A stretch of 64,000 bases of DNA, taken from the NCBI RefSeq assembly GCF_016841685.1, contig NZ_JAENYR010000003.1:1-64000 (forward strand), in the 5' to 3' direction. Source of the DNA: Thiohalomonas denitrificans. GTDB taxonomy: Bacteria > Pseudomonadota > Gammaproteobacteria > Thiohalomonadales > Thiohalomonadaceae. This document shows positions 50,518 through 61,997 of this stretch, piece after piece (the first letter of the stretch is position 1; each line of letters opens with the position of its first letter). The translations under genes were made by a program, and so were the position numbers. The notes beneath the pieces were generated by a model that was not told where the DNA came from, did not search any database, and saw nothing but the letters and a program-made list of their open reading frames with translations.

Positions 50518-51569
50518 CGAATCACGACCCGCTCTCCGCTGCCCGCCTCGATATGACCGATGATCATGGCTTCTTCTCCCACCTCGCGAAGCCGTTCGGC
50601 AGCGAGTTGTGCCTGTCCACCGGGCACGCAGATTGCCATGCCTATGCCGCAGTTGAAGGTGCGATACATCTCTTCGTCGCCGATACTGCCCGTACTCTGG
50701 AGCCAATCGAATATGGCGGGGCGAGTCCAGCTGGCGGCGTCGATGATGGCCTGCGTCTCTTCCGGTAGCACCCGGGGCAGGTTCTCCGTGAGGCCGCCTC
50801 CGGTGATGTGGGCCAGGGCGTGGACTTCAATATCCGCATCCTGAAACAACTTCAGTAGCGGCTTGATGTAAATCCGCGTCGGCTCCAGCAGGACCTCACC
50901 GATGAGTCGGCCACCAAAATCGGCGTCGAGCCCGGTACCGCTCACCTCGAGCACCTTGCGAATCAGCGAGTAGCCGTTGGAGTGGGGACCGGAGGAGGCA
51001 AGTCCGATAATCGCATCTCCTTCTGCAACCCTGCTGCCATCAATGATTTCGCTCTTTTCGACCACGCCGACGCAGAACCCGGCCAAATCGTAGTCTTCGC
51101 CCTGGTACATACCGGGCATTTCCGCCGTTTCGCCGCCGGTCAGGGCGGCACCGGCCTGTGCGCAGCCGGCGGCGATCCCTTTCACCACGTCAGCCGCGGC
51201 ATCCACGTTGAGGCGGCCGGTCGCGTAGTAATCCAGGAAAAACAGCGGCTCGGCACCCTGGACGATAAGGTCGTTGACGCACATGGCCACCAGATCGATG
51301 CCGATGGTGTCGTGCTTGTTCAACTCCATTGCCAGCTTGAGCTTGGTGCCCACGCCATCGGTACCGGCCACCAGCACCGGATTGCGGTAGCGATCGAGCG
51401 GAACCTCGAACAGGGCACCGAAACCGCCCAGGCCGCTCAGAACGCCGGGTCGTAAGGTACTTTTGGCGAACGGCTTGATGCGTTCGACCAGGGTATTGCC
51501 AGCGTCGATGTCGACGCCGGCATCACGATAGCTGAGGCCTTGTGGGCCGGTTTTTGGGTCGCTGCTCAC
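50514..51569 (-). CDS. purM: Phosphoribosylformylglycinamidine cyclo-ligase
   Basis: [22 protein letters not shown]...[52 protein letters not shown]. Confidence 0.97.
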   Translation of the reverse strand: MSSDPKTGPQGLSYRDAGVDIDAGNTLVERIKPFAKSTLRPGVLSGLGGFGALFEVPLDRYRNPVLVAGTDGVGTKLKLAMELNKHDTIGIDLVAMCVNDLIVQGAEPLFFLDYYATGRLNVDAAADVVKGIAAGCAQAGAALTGGETAEMPGMYQGEDYDLAGFCVGVVEKSEIIDGSRVAEGDAIIGLASSGPHSNGYSLIRKVLEVSGTGLDADFGGRLIGEVLLEPTRIYIKPLLKLFQDADIEVHALAHITGGGLTENLPRVLPEETQAIIDAASWTRPAIFDWLQSTGSIGDEEMYRTFNCGIGMAICVPGGQAQLAAERLREVGEEAMIIGHIEAGSGERVVIR

Positions 51570-51690
51570 TGGGGAATCCTGAGTCGGTTGAGAAAGAGGG
51601 CCTGCGAGTCTATTTTACCAGTCCCGCCGTGGGCTTGGAATCGGCTCTATTTGCTTGACTTGCTGCAGTTACTCGCATAGTTTGCGCCGG

Positions 51691-52848
51691 ATGATGCGGT
51701 TACGTGTATTTCTTTTTTCTCTATCACTTTTTCTGCCCGGGATCGATGTCCTGGCGGGGGAGCACCTCGGTTTCTACGAGGCCGAGGTGCCCGTGGCTAA
51801 TCAAAGCCGCGCTGCGCGACAGGATGCCACTGCCCGTGCCCTGGCCCAGGTCCTGGTGAAGGTGAGTGGCTCCGGTCAGGCCGAAAACAGGACTCCGGCC
51901 AAAGTCGCCAAGTACGTTCAGCAGTATCGTTATCGGCAATCACCCTCGACCGATGAACTCGTCCTGTGGGTCCGCTTTGACGCTCGGGCAGTCGACGACC
52001 TGTTGCGGGATCAGGACATTTCCGTATGGGGCGCCGCCCGTCCTGTCACGCTGGTCTGGCTCGCGGTAGAGCACGGTGGGAATCGTGAACTGGTGGGCAC
52101 CAATGACGAAGGCGTCGCCCGCGACATGCTGACCACTACTGGAGAGCGCCGCGGGTTGCCGGTGCGCCTGCCGCTGCTGGATCTGGCCGAGCAGTCACGG
52201 GTCAGACCGGCGGATATCTGGGGTGACTTCCATCAGCCCATTGTGGAAATCTCCGAACGCTACGACCCCCAGGCAGTGCTGGTCGGCAGGCTCTATCCAC
52301 TGCGAGGTTCCCGCTGGGCGGTGCGCTGGTCGCTGTATCAGGGAGACACGACTTTCCGCTGGAGCGGAGAGAGCGAAGATCAACGGTCATTGGTGGCCCT
52401 GGGGATCGAAGGGGCAGCGGATCGGTTGTCTGCAGCCTTTTCCAGCTTACACGAAGGGATGCCGGGCGACCGACTGGAACTGGATGTGGCCGGGATAGTC
52501 GACTTGGAGGGATTACAGCGGGCCCTGGGTTACCTGACCGGTCTCAACATCATTGCCGATATCGATGTGGTCCGGGTGGAGGCCGATACGGTGGGCTTTA
52601 GTCTGCAAGTGGATGGCGGCACAGAGAGGCTGGTGAACACGCTTTCTCTCGGTGACGTGTTGACGTCAGTCGCAGCGCCACAAGCACGAACAGCGCCACA
52701 AGTAAGAATAGCGCCACAGCCTGGAATAGCGCCACAGCCTGGAATAGCGCCGCAGTCAAGAATGAAGCCCGAACGGGAACAGGTAGGATTCGAAACAGAC
52801 GCAGAACAAGGAAGCCGTAGGGCCTTGCTCTACCGTCTGGTGCCGTGA
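51691..52848 (+). CDS. DUF2066 domain-containing protein
   Basis: Signal peptide MMRLRVFLFSLSLFLPGIDVLAGEHLGFYEAEVPVANQSRAARQDATARALAQVLVKVSGS; purM-adjacent synteny. Confidence 0.82.
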   Translation: MMRLRVFLFSLSLFLPGIDVLAGEHLGFYEAEVPVANQSRAARQDATARALAQVLVKVSGSGQAENRTPAKVAKYVQQYRYRQSPSTDELVLWVRFDARAVDDLLRDQDISVWGAARPVTLVWLAVEHGGNRELVGTNDEGVARDMLTTTGERRGLPVRLPLLDLAEQSRVRPADIWGDFHQPIVEISERYDPQAVLVGRLYPLRGSRWAVRWSLYQGDTTFRWSGESEDQRSLVALGIEGAADRLSAAFSSLHEGMPGDRLELDVAGIVDLEGLQRALGYLTGLNIIADIDVVRVEADTVGFSLQVDGGTERLVNTLSLGDVLTSVAAPQARTAPQVRIAPQPGIAPQPGIAPQSRMKPEREQVGFETDAEQGSRRALLYRLVP

Positions 52849-53414
52849 GTCCGAAGGCTATACCCAATCTCATCACGCTTTTTCGAATACTGCTCGTCAT
52901 TCCGCTGATCGGGTTACTCATTAATCGGCAATACGGCATGGTCCTGGGGCTGTTCGCAGTCGCCGGGGCTTCCGATGCGCTGGACGGCTTTCTGGCAAGG
53001 CGCTTCGGGTGGTCGAGCCGGCTGGGAGCGCTACTCGATCCGCTGGCCGACAAACTCTTGATGGTCTCTTCTTATATCACGATGGGCCTGCTCGGCATGC
53101 TTCCGGCCTGGCTGGTGATCCTGGTTATTCTCCGCGATATCGTCATCGTCAGTGGGGCGACGGCCTACCAGTTCTTGATAGGGCGGGTGGAAATGGAACC
53201 CACCCTTATTAGCAAGGCCAATACGGCGCTTCAGGTGCTGCTGGTATTATTGGTACTTTTTTCCCTCGCAATGCAGGCGCTGCCCGAAGCGATGATCGAC
53301 GGGATGGTTCTGGCCGTGGCCGTTACGACCGTCTGGAGTGGGCTTAAATACGTCGGAATTTGGGGAAGGCGTGCACATTACCTCTACTCGAGTGAACGCA
53401 AGGGAGTTCGATGA
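52845..53414 (+). CDS. CDP-alcohol phosphatidyltransferase family protein
   Basis: SDALDGFLARRFGWSSRLGALLDPLADK CDP-alcohol motif (DG-AR-G-D-D). Confidence 0.92.
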   Translation: MSPKAIPNLITLFRILLVIPLIGLLINRQYGMVLGLFAVAGASDALDGFLARRFGWSSRLGALLDPLADKLLMVSSYITMGLLGMLPAWLVILVILRDIVIVSGATAYQFLIGRVEMEPTLISKANTALQVLLVLLVLFSLAMQALPEAMIDGMVLAVAVTTVWSGLKYVGIWGRRAHYLYSSERKGVR

Positions 53415-54478
53415 CGGAATCGCAAAAGTGGTACCGGCTCGCTGCGCTGGCGGCGGGTGGGTATTTACTTTACCTGCTGTCCCCGGTCCTGACGCCATTC
53501 GTGGCAGGGGCGGTATTGGCTTATATTGGTGATCCGGTCGTCGATCGTCTGGAGAGCCGTGGTCTGTCACGTTTACTCTCGGTGGTCCTGGTATTCGTAG
53601 TGCTGCTGGCCGCTATTTTTGCGCTGATGCTGGTGCTTATTCCACTGCTCGAACGGCAGATCGTGCTCTTTATATCGAAGCTGCCCACCTACATCGACTG
53701 GGTGCAAAGGGAGGGTCTGCCGGCGCTTGGAGCCCTGCTGGGTATCGACTTGGGCGGGCTCGAATTGGGTGCACTGAAAACGGCGGTCAGTGACTACTGG
53801 CAACAGGCCGCCAGTTCGGCTCGCGGGGTGGTTAGCGCGCTCTCCCGTTCCGGGGCTACGCTGCTTGGCTGGCTGGCCAATCTCATCCTCATTCCGGTGG
53901 TGACCTTTTACCTGTTACGTGACTGGGACGTGATGGTGGGTCGAATACGGGAGCTGCTGCCGCGCCGTTTCGAGCCGGATGTCGTCCGCCTGGCCCGCGC
54001 CTCCGACGAGGTGCTGGGGGCCTTCTTCCGCGGGCAACTGATCGTGATGCTCGCGCTGGGATTTATCTATTCACTGGGGCTTTCGCTGGTGGGGTTGGAG
54101 CTGGCCCTGCTGATCGGTGTGCTGGCCGGGCTCGTCAGTTTTGTGCCCTACCTGGGCTTTATCGTCGGCATCATGGCGGCCGGCATCGCGGCCATAATGC
54201 AGTTTCAGGATGCCGTGCACCTGTTGTACGTGGTGGCCGTATTCGGAGTGGGTCAGGCTATCGAGGGCATGGTACTGCAGCCGCTGTTGCTCGGTGAACG
54301 CATCGGCCTGCATCCGGTGGCGGTGATCTTCGCGGTCATGGCCGGAGCCCAGCTGTTTGGATTTATCGGCGTGCTGCTGGCATTGCCGGTGGCCGCCATT
54401 GTGATGGTCCTCCTGCGTTATGCCCATGAACATTACATGGACAGCGAGCTGTTCAATCAATCAACGGATCGATCGTGA
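53411..54478 (+). CDS. AI-2E family transporter (intact)
   Basis: 355 aa polytopic, LVGLELALLIGVLAGLVSFVPYLGFIVGIMAAGIAAIMQF. Confidence 0.92.
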   Translation: MTESQKWYRLAALAAGGYLLYLLSPVLTPFVAGAVLAYIGDPVVDRLESRGLSRLLSVVLVFVVLLAAIFALMLVLIPLLERQIVLFISKLPTYIDWVQREGLPALGALLGIDLGGLELGALKTAVSDYWQQAASSARGVVSALSRSGATLLGWLANLILIPVVTFYLLRDWDVMVGRIRELLPRRFEPDVVRLARASDEVLGAFFRGQLIVMLALGFIYSLGLSLVGLELALLIGVLAGLVSFVPYLGFIVGIMAAGIAAIMQFQDAVHLLYVVAVFGVGQAIEGMVLQPLLLGERIGLHPVAVIFAVMAGAQLFGFIGVLLALPVAAIVMVLLRYAHEHYMDSELFNQSTDRS

Positions 54479-55150
54479 GCGCTCAACTGCCGCTCGGGAT
54501 CGGATTGCGCGACGGAGCGACCTTCGATAATTTCTTTGCCGGCCCCAATACGGAGGTCGTTGTTCAGCTCGAGAGGGGGGATGAGCCTTTCCTGTTTCTC
54601 TGGGGCAGCAGCAGCAGCGGCCGCAGCCATCTGCTGCAGGCAGCCTGTCAAGGGATGAGTGGCGGGGGTGGCGGTGCCGTCTATCTGCCACTTTCCGACA
54701 ACGTAGAACTTGCGCCGGAGATGCTGGAGGGGCTGGAAACCATGGCCCTGGTGGCTGTCGATGACCTTCAGCAGGTGGCGGGAGATACCGAGTGGGAGCT
54801 TGGCCTGTTCCACCTCTATAACCGGGCCCGGGAGAGTGGCTGCCGGATTATCGTGGCGGCCGATGCCCCGCCGGGGGCCTTAGGTATTTTGCTGCCCGAC
54901 CTGCGTTCGCGCCTCGGTTGGGGACCGGTCTATCAACTGCTGCCGCTCGCCGACGGCGACAAGCGCACCGCCCTGCAGTTGCGCGCCCGCCGCAGGGGGA
55001 TGGCGCTTTCGGACGAGGTGGCCAACTATATTCTGCAACGCAGCCCACGGGACCTGCATTCGCTGTTTTCGATGCTTGAACACCTGGACCGCGCCTCGCT
55101 CGCTGCCCAGCGGCGGCTCACCATCCCTTTCGTCCGCGAACAGCTGGCGG

Positions 55151-55164
<14 letters not shown>
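54475..55164 (+). CDS. hda: DnaA regulatory inactivator Hda
   Basis: QLPLGIGLRDGATFDNFFAGPNTEVVVQL...LWGSSSSGRSHLLQAACQ; DnaA-like AAA+ without domain IV. Confidence 0.92.
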
Positions 55165-56223
<1,059 letters not shown>

Positions 56224-56544
56224 TTACGTGTCGAGATGGTCGATTGTAGCGTTTCAGCCGGAGTCGGGGTGATACTTTTCACCTTGACAGTTTTTTCAAT
56301 TCGGTGTTAGTTTGGACTTATCCTAGCAGAAACAAGAGTGTACGGTGATTTTGAGCTCTCGAGCAAGGAGCGTCCGGCCTCAGCCTGCTGTTCGTTCCCG
56401 TTCCCAATCGGGCAGCTATCATCCAGTGCCCGAATACGATATCTTCGCGCGAGATGTTAGGGAAACAGAATGACTATGCGTATAAGATACTGCGACCCGA
56501 ACCTGCGGAATTTGGAAGGCTCTCGGAACGGCACCCGTTTGTGG

Positions 56545-56835
56545 ATGGAAACGACAATCCGATTGATGCCGCTTCTGTTTGTGATGGTCCTGGTGGCTTG
56601 TGCCAGCATGCCTCCGGCACAGGAAATGAGCGATGCTCGCCAAGCCATCCATGCAGCTCGGGAAGCCCATGCCGAACGCCATGCCTCCGAATACCTGGAC
56701 CAGGCGGAAACCTTCCTGGAGCAGGCTGCCCGTGATCTGGAGCATGGCGAATACGAGCGAGCTCGCCGCAATGCTACCGCTGCCAAGGCGGCTGCTGTCG
56801 TTGCGCGAGACCATGCATTGGCCACGGCACAATAG
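56545..56835 (+). CDS. DUF4398-like lipoprotein
   Basis: Lipobox LLFVMVLVACAS; ARQAIHAAREAHAERHASEYLDQAETFLEQA. Confidence 0.7.
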   Translation: METTIRLMPLLFVMVLVACASMPPAQEMSDARQAIHAAREAHAERHASEYLDQAETFLEQAARDLEHGEYERARRNATAAKAAAVVARDHALATAQ

Positions 56836-56989
56836 CCGTTGTCCCTAACCTCTGATTCTTGTTAGGGAATTTGAGAACTGGGTCGCATTGACGTGGGCAG
56901 TAGCCGGTGCTAGTTTGGCCTCGAAGCAAACGGTCCAAAAATTAGAATTTTTTTTCGACAAAAATCAATCGTCCCGGAGCACAAGAACG

Positions 56990-57622
56990 ATGAAAATCTT
57001 GACGGTAATGAAGCACTCGGCGCTATTGGCGCTCATCCTTGGATTTATGGTGGGCTGCGCCACCGCACCACAGCAGGAAGAGCCTGAGGCGCCTACAGTC
57101 GCCGAAGCACAGGCTGCGATCGATGCGGCCCACGCTGCGGTTGAAGAAGCCCAAGCCGCGGGCGCAGTCTGGCGGGATAGCGCCGATATGGTTAAGGAAG
57201 CCGAAGCGGCTCTCGCAGATGGTGACACCACTAATGCCGTGGAGTTGGCCAATCGTGCTCGCCGTCAGGCCGAAAATGCCCTCGCGCAGAAGCAGCTCGA
57301 AGATGAACGCCTGGCCCAGCAGCAGGCAGAGCAGGAGCGGCAGCAGGCCGCCGATGAATATACGGTTGAACGTGGTGATAGCCTGTGGAGCATCTCCGGC
57401 AAGAGCAGCGTTTACAACAACCCCTACAAATGGCCGCTGATCTATAAAGCTAACCGTGACAAGATCAATGATGCGGACCTGATTCATCCGGGACAGAACT
57501 TCACGATCCGGAATGACTGGTCCGATGGTGACATCGATGCCGCTGTCAACCATGCCCGCACCCGCGGTGCCTGGTCGGTGGGAGTTGTTGAAGAGTCTGA
57601 CAGAGCCTACCTGGCACGTTAA
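56990..57622 (+). CDS. LysM domain lipoprotein with DUF4398-like helical N-terminal region
   Basis: Lipobox LGFMVGCAT; helical AEAQAAIDAAHAAVEEAQAAG; LysM YTVERGDSLWSISGKSSVYNNPYKWPLIYKANRDKINDADLIHPGQNFTI. Confidence 0.82.
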   Translation: MKILTVMKHSALLALILGFMVGCATAPQQEEPEAPTVAEAQAAIDAAHAAVEEAQAAGAVWRDSADMVKEAEAALADGDTTNAVELANRARRQAENALAQKQLEDERLAQQQAEQERQQAADEYTVERGDSLWSISGKSSVYNNPYKWPLIYKANRDKINDADLIHPGQNFTIRNDWSDGDIDAAVNHARTRGAWSVGVVEESDRAYLAR

Positions 57623-57642
57623 GACCTCGGCACTTCCTGGGA

Positions 57643-57672
57643 AAAAAGCCCCGCTTCGGCGGGGCTTTTTTC
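57643..57672. terminator. Rho-independent terminator
   Basis: aaaaaagccccgcttcggcggggctttttt. Confidence 0.92.
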
Positions 57673-57742
57673 GTTTCCGGCTTAGCCGCACAGAAACTGC
57701 GAGATTGGCTGTAAACGTAGAGTATTTCGCTTAAAAAGTCCG

Positions 57743-58273
57743 TTGCGCATCGGTGCGAGTGCTGGCAATGTATCCCTACATCCGTCGGAGGCGAGTTCCT
57801 TGCGCAAGCTTTTTTTCCTGCTTTTTGCCGTTTCTTCCAGTCTGACCGCACTGGCTGACGTCCAACTTACGTTCGAGGATGTCAGTAGCGGTCAGGCCCA
57901 CAATCTGTCTGATTACCGGGGTAAATGGGTAGTGGTGAACTACTGGGCCACCTGGTGTCCGCCGTGTCTCGAAGAATTACCCGAACTGGTCCACTTTCAC
58001 GACGAACACAAGGATGTTGATGCCGTCGTGGTCGGCATCAACATGGAAGATTTGGAGGTGGATCGTCTGGGGCGCTTCCTCGAAGAGAATCTGATTACCT
58101 ACCCGGTTGGCGTTCGTAGTTCCGATGCCCAGATGCTCGGTCCGATTCCCGGCTTGCCGACGACCTATCTGGTTTCCCCGAACGGGACAGTGGTTGCACG
58201 GGAAGTCGGGGCTATTACCAGCGAAGGACTCGAGGAATTTATTGACGGCTTCGATCGGCAGGCCCGTCGCTAA
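57743..58273 (+). CDS. TlpA-like exported thioredoxin-fold protein (start may be TTG at 57800)
   Basis: WATWCPPCLEELPELVHFHDEHKDVDAVVVGINMEDLEVDRLGRFLEENLITYPVG; signal-like LRKLFFLLFAVSSSLTALA. Confidence 0.88.
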   Translation: MRIGASAGNVSLHPSEASSLRKLFFLLFAVSSSLTALADVQLTFEDVSSGQAHNLSDYRGKWVVVNYWATWCPPCLEELPELVHFHDEHKDVDAVVVGINMEDLEVDRLGRFLEENLITYPVGVRSSDAQMLGPIPGLPTTYLVSPNGTVVAREVGAITSEGLEEFIDGFDRQARR

Positions 58274-58349
58274 ACGGCATTTTTCGGAGTGCACTCGCGA
58301 CAGGAAAAAGTGCTGTTTATCCCGAGAACCCTATAATAATTAAACGAGG

Positions 58350-58883
58350 ATGGAGGTCAGTATGCGTCGCCTAATGCCCGTATTCGTATTGCTGTTTGGA
58401 TTGGTCGGACCAACTTACGCGGTGGGTGAGCGTGATCCCTATGAATATTTTTTCAATGAGACCTTCGGGGACTTTACTGAAGAGTTACAGCTTGCCCGCG
58501 ATGAGGGCAAACGGGGGATTCTTCTCTTTTTCGAGATGGATGAGTGCCCGTTTTGCCACTGGATGAAAGAGCACGTTCTCAATCAGCCGGATGTGCAGGC
58601 GTTCTATCGGGAACACTTTCTCAGCTTTCCCGTCGATATCGAAGGTGAAATCGAGGTAACTGCATTCTCGGGCGAACTCATGACCCAGAAGGATTTCGCC
58701 TTCAAGAAGCACCGCGTACGTGCCACTCCGGTCTTTGCATTTTTTGATCTGGACGGAGAGAGAATCCATCGGTTCACCGGTCGTACGCGTGACGCCGAAG
58801 AGTTCATGCTGCTGGGCCGTTATGTTGCAGAGGGCCATTACCGGGAAACCTCCTTCACCCGGTTCAAACGCCAGCATCGGTAA
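58350..58883 (+). CDS. Exported thioredoxin-like protein (SoxW-like)
   Basis: RGILLFFEMDECPFCHWMKEHVLNQPDVQAFYREHFLSFPVDIEGE...VRATPVFAFFDLDGERIHRFTG. Confidence 0.85.
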   Translation: MEVSMRRLMPVFVLLFGLVGPTYAVGERDPYEYFFNETFGDFTEELQLARDEGKRGILLFFEMDECPFCHWMKEHVLNQPDVQAFYREHFLSFPVDIEGEIEVTAFSGELMTQKDFAFKKHRVRATPVFAFFDLDGERIHRFTGRTRDAEEFMLLGRYVAEGHYRETSFTRFKRQHR

Positions 58884-58888
58884 GGGTT

Positions 58889-60196
58889 ATGAAGAAGAGA
58901 GTTCCGGACCGTTGCGTCGCAGCGGTGGCCCTGTTGTTGATGGTCGGGGCCTCGACGGCTGATACTGGTTCGCTTCCCCGGCCACTCACGCTCGAACATG
59001 CCCTGTCTCTGGCAGAGAGCGTTCCGACGGATGTGGCGCAGGCCCGCGCCGACTTGGCCTATAGTCAGGCGGAAGAGAGATTGGCGCAATCGCGCACCGG
59101 CGTGAACGTTGGGTTGGAGGGACGCCTGCGCTGGATCGAACCATCCGCAGTTGCCGCCGACCAGTCCAATGACGATCACCGAGGCAGTCTGTTCGTCCGC
59201 AAAAACCTCTACGATTTTGGTCGTAGTGCCGCCGAGGAAGCGGCGGCCAAGGGTACTAGCAAGGCCAGCCGGCTGAAATATGCCGATATCGTACGGCAGC
59301 GGCGCATCGCCATCATGGAAGCCTATTTCGATGTTCTGCTGGCAGACCTGGAGTTTGCGCGGGACAACGAGGAGATGGCCGTCGTCTATGTCAACTTCGA
59401 CCGATTGCAGGACCGCCACGAACTGGGCCAGGTTTCCGACATCGACCTGTTGGAAATGGAGGCTGAGTACCAGGCGGTACGCAAGCGGCGTGCTACCAGT
59501 CAGGCGCGACAGCGGTCGACGCGTTCCCATCTGGCTATTGCCTTGGGCCGCCCGGGAGAGCTCTCATCCGAACTCGTTCGTCCCGATCTCCCGCAGTTGG
59601 AAGAGGAGTTACCCGAATATGGGGTCTTGTTGAAGAAGACACTGGCGGAGAATGTCGCTATCCGGGCGCTGCGGGCGGAAGTGAAAGCAGCCGAAAGTCG
59701 AGTGGCAGGGGCGCGTGCCGGCCGTCGGCCCTATCTGGACGGCGAGATCGAGGCGTCTACTTATGCCCGGGAAGCCGGTTCGTATGATGATTGGCGCGCC
59801 GGTGTGGTACTGAGCGTGCCTTTGTACAGCGGTGGCGCCGTTGGTGCCCAAATTGCCAGGGCGAAAGCGGATTTGAACCGGACCCGGGCCTCACTTGCCG
59901 CGGTAGAGGATGCGGTTCGGCAGGCATTGCTGGATAATTATCTCGACCTGGAGACACTGCGAGTGGATGCGGACCGGATACTGGCGCTGCAGGACTACCG
60001 TGACCTCTACCTCGACCGTAGTCGTGCGATTTACGAATTGGAAGTAAAGACCGATCTCGGCGATGCCATGGTGCGACTTTCGGAGGCTCAACTTGATGCC
60101 GCGAAGAACCGCTTTAACCGTGCTTTGGCTTGGGAGCGCTTGAAAGCGCTGGCGGGTGGATTGCCGAACGCGCCCATATCCGGCGATGGAGGTTAG
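58889..60196 (+). CDS. TolC-family outer membrane factor
   Basis: PLTLEHALSLAESVPTDVAQARADLAYSQAEERLAQSRTGVNVGLEGRL... coiled-coil duplicated architecture. Confidence 0.87.
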   Translation: MKKRVPDRCVAAVALLLMVGASTADTGSLPRPLTLEHALSLAESVPTDVAQARADLAYSQAEERLAQSRTGVNVGLEGRLRWIEPSAVAADQSNDDHRGSLFVRKNLYDFGRSAAEEAAAKGTSKASRLKYADIVRQRRIAIMEAYFDVLLADLEFARDNEEMAVVYVNFDRLQDRHELGQVSDIDLLEMEAEYQAVRKRRATSQARQRSTRSHLAIALGRPGELSSELVRPDLPQLEEELPEYGVLLKKTLAENVAIRALRAEVKAAESRVAGARAGRRPYLDGEIEASTYAREAGSYDDWRAGVVLSVPLYSGGAVGAQIARAKADLNRTRASLAAVEDAVRQALLDNYLDLETLRVDADRILALQDYRDLYLDRSRAIYELEVKTDLGDAMVRLSEAQLDAAKNRFNRALAWERLKALAGGLPNAPISGDGG

Positions 60197-60203
60197 GGGA
60201 GAA

Positions 60204-60977
60204 ATGAGCATGAATAGGGTTTCCGTAACGTTCCTGGGTGCCGGCCTGGTAATGGCCGCTGCTCAGGCGGCCGCTGAGTCGTTCGAAGGCCAGGTGCGTT
60301 GGCTTCAGCGTGTGGAACTGAGCACGCTGGTTTCCGGTGTGGTGGAGCAGGTTGCGGTAGCACCGGGGGACCGTGTGACGAAAGGCGATCTGCTCGTGCA
60401 ACTGGACCAGGGGGCCTTGCGCGCGGGGGTCCAGCAGGCCGAGGCAGAGCGGGCATTTCAGCTTGCAGCCCTGCAAGAAGCTAGACGTGAGCTGGAGCGC
60501 ACCGAGGAACTCTACGACCGTACACTGCTTTCGGATCACGACCTGGAACTGGCCAGGATCAACTCTTCCCGAACTACAGCGGCTTACCAGCGGGCACAAG
60601 CACAATTGGTCGATGCTCGCGAGCGGCTGCGTTACAGCGCAGTGCGGGCTCCCTTTGATGGTGTGGTGTTGAACCGTAATGCCGAGCCGGGACAAACCGT
60701 CGTTACCCGGCTTCAGAGCGTTCCGCTGGTGACGATGGCCGGGACCGGAGAGCTGCTAGCCCGGATGGAGGCACGTGCGGAGCAGCTGGCCGGCATTGAG
60801 ACGGCGGAGGAGATCCGAGTGCGGGTGGGGGACCGGCAGTATCGTGGGGAGCTTTACCATATCGGCGTGGAGCCGGTTGCTGCCGGCAGCGACCGTTACC
60901 CCGTGGATGTGGTGTTTTCACCCGACTCGGAGCGACCTCTCAGAGTCGGTCAGCCGGTGGACATGGATTTTCCATGA
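60204..60977 (+). CDS. HlyD/RND-type periplasmic adaptor subunit
   Basis: ELSTLVSGVVEQVAVAPGDRVTKGDLLVQLDQGALRAGVQQAEAE...RYSAVRAPFDGVVLNRNAEPGQTV. Confidence 0.87.
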   Translation: MSMNRVSVTFLGAGLVMAAAQAAAESFEGQVRWLQRVELSTLVSGVVEQVAVAPGDRVTKGDLLVQLDQGALRAGVQQAEAERAFQLAALQEARRELERTEELYDRTLLSDHDLELARINSSRTTAAYQRAQAQLVDARERLRYSAVRAPFDGVVLNRNAEPGQTVVTRLQSVPLVTMAGTGELLARMEARAEQLAGIETAEEIRVRVGDRQYRGELYHIGVEPVAAGSDRYPVDVVFSPDSERPLRVGQPVDMDFP

Positions 60978-61243
60978 GCCAGTGTCTGCGATGCCGCGTG
61001 AGCGGCCGGGTCCAAGGGGTCTGGTATCGGGCTGGCACCCGTCGTCAGGCGCAGGCCTTGGGCGTGACGGGCTACGCCCGTAATCTCTCTGACGGCCAGG
61101 TGGAAGTACTGGCTTGTGGTGAAACGAGTGACCTTGAGCAATTGAAGGCGTGGCTGTGGGAAGGACCCGATGCCGCTGATGTGAGGTCCGTGGAATGCCA
61201 AGCGGCAGAAGAGACGCCACCCCAGGATTTCTCAACGCGCTAA
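60974..61243 (+). CDS. acyP: Acylphosphatase
   Basis: CLRCRVSGRVQGVWYRAGTRRQAQALGVTGYARNLSDGQVEVLACGE. Confidence 0.95.
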   Translation: MSQCLRCRVSGRVQGVWYRAGTRRQAQALGVTGYARNLSDGQVEVLACGETSDLEQLKAWLWEGPDAADVRSVECQAAEETPPQDFSTR

Positions 61244-61249
61244 AGCATC

Positions 61250-61440
61250 GCCTCCCCGAGTAGGTACGCCTTCAGGGCCGTCACAGACTCCGGCCAACTC
61301 GGCCCCTCCCCGCAGATCGCCCGTCAGCCCGCCACAGGAATCTGGCCAGAGCCCCCGTGGAGAGATACAAGGTCGGCCTTCGGGTCGTCAAAGCTCCGTT
61401 CAGCCCCGCAGGTCGCCCTTCAGGCCGTCACCAAGAGTCC
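61250..61440. repeat. Degenerate intergenic repeat region (GTCG(G/C)CCTTCAGG(C/T)CGTCA units)
   Basis: cgccttcagggccgtcacagactccggcc, gtcggccttcgggtcgtcaaagctccg, gtcgcccttcaggccgtcaccaagagtccggtc. Confidence 0.5.
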
Positions 61441-61442
61441 GG

Positions 61443-61997
61443 TCAGCGATACCAACTCGCCCGAAGCTTGGTATAAACCCGCTGCGGGTACCAGACCTTG
61501 CCGAGACTCCCGTTATAGCGGGCCAGAGCCGGGGTGAGATCACCGTCCTCGTGATCCAGGTAGTACTTCAGGATGGTGCAGCCGAAGCGCAGGTTGGTGG
61601 CGATATCGAACAGGTTGTCATCCGGCCTGCCGAGCTCCTTCAGCCAGAAGGGCATGACCTGCATCAGCCCGCGGGCCCCGGCCTCGGAGATGGCAAAGCG
61701 GTCGAAGTTGCTTTCGGTGTCGATGACGGCCAGCACCAGTTCCGGGTCGAGGCCCGCCTGGTGGGCTTCGATGTAAGTGTGCTTGAGAATGGTGAGCCGC
61801 TCCTCCCTGTCGGTTACGCGGTTGGACAGTCGCGTAGCCATATCGGTGACCCAGACCTCTACATCCCACCGATCGCCGTAATCAAATCCTTCCGCCAGTG
61901 CGTCCACCAGCCGATTTCTGAGTCGCGGGTCGACGGTATCCCCCCAACCGGTCCCGGAAAGAAGTAGCAGCAGGAGTAGGAGGATGAAAGGGCGCAT
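61443..61997 (-). CDS. Lytic transglycosylase domain protein
   Basis: Signal peptide; LVLAVIDTESNFDRFAISEAGARGLMQVMPFWLKELGRPDDNLFDIATNLRFGCTILKYYLD. Confidence 0.93.
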   Translation of the reverse strand: MRPFILLLLLLLLSGTGWGDTVDPRLRNRLVDALAEGFDYGDRWDVEVWVTDMATRLSNRVTDREERLTILKHTYIEAHQAGLDPELVLAVIDTESNFDRFAISEAGARGLMQVMPFWLKELGRPDDNLFDIATNLRFGCTILKYYLDHEDGDLTPALARYNGSLGKVWYPQRVYTKLRASWYR

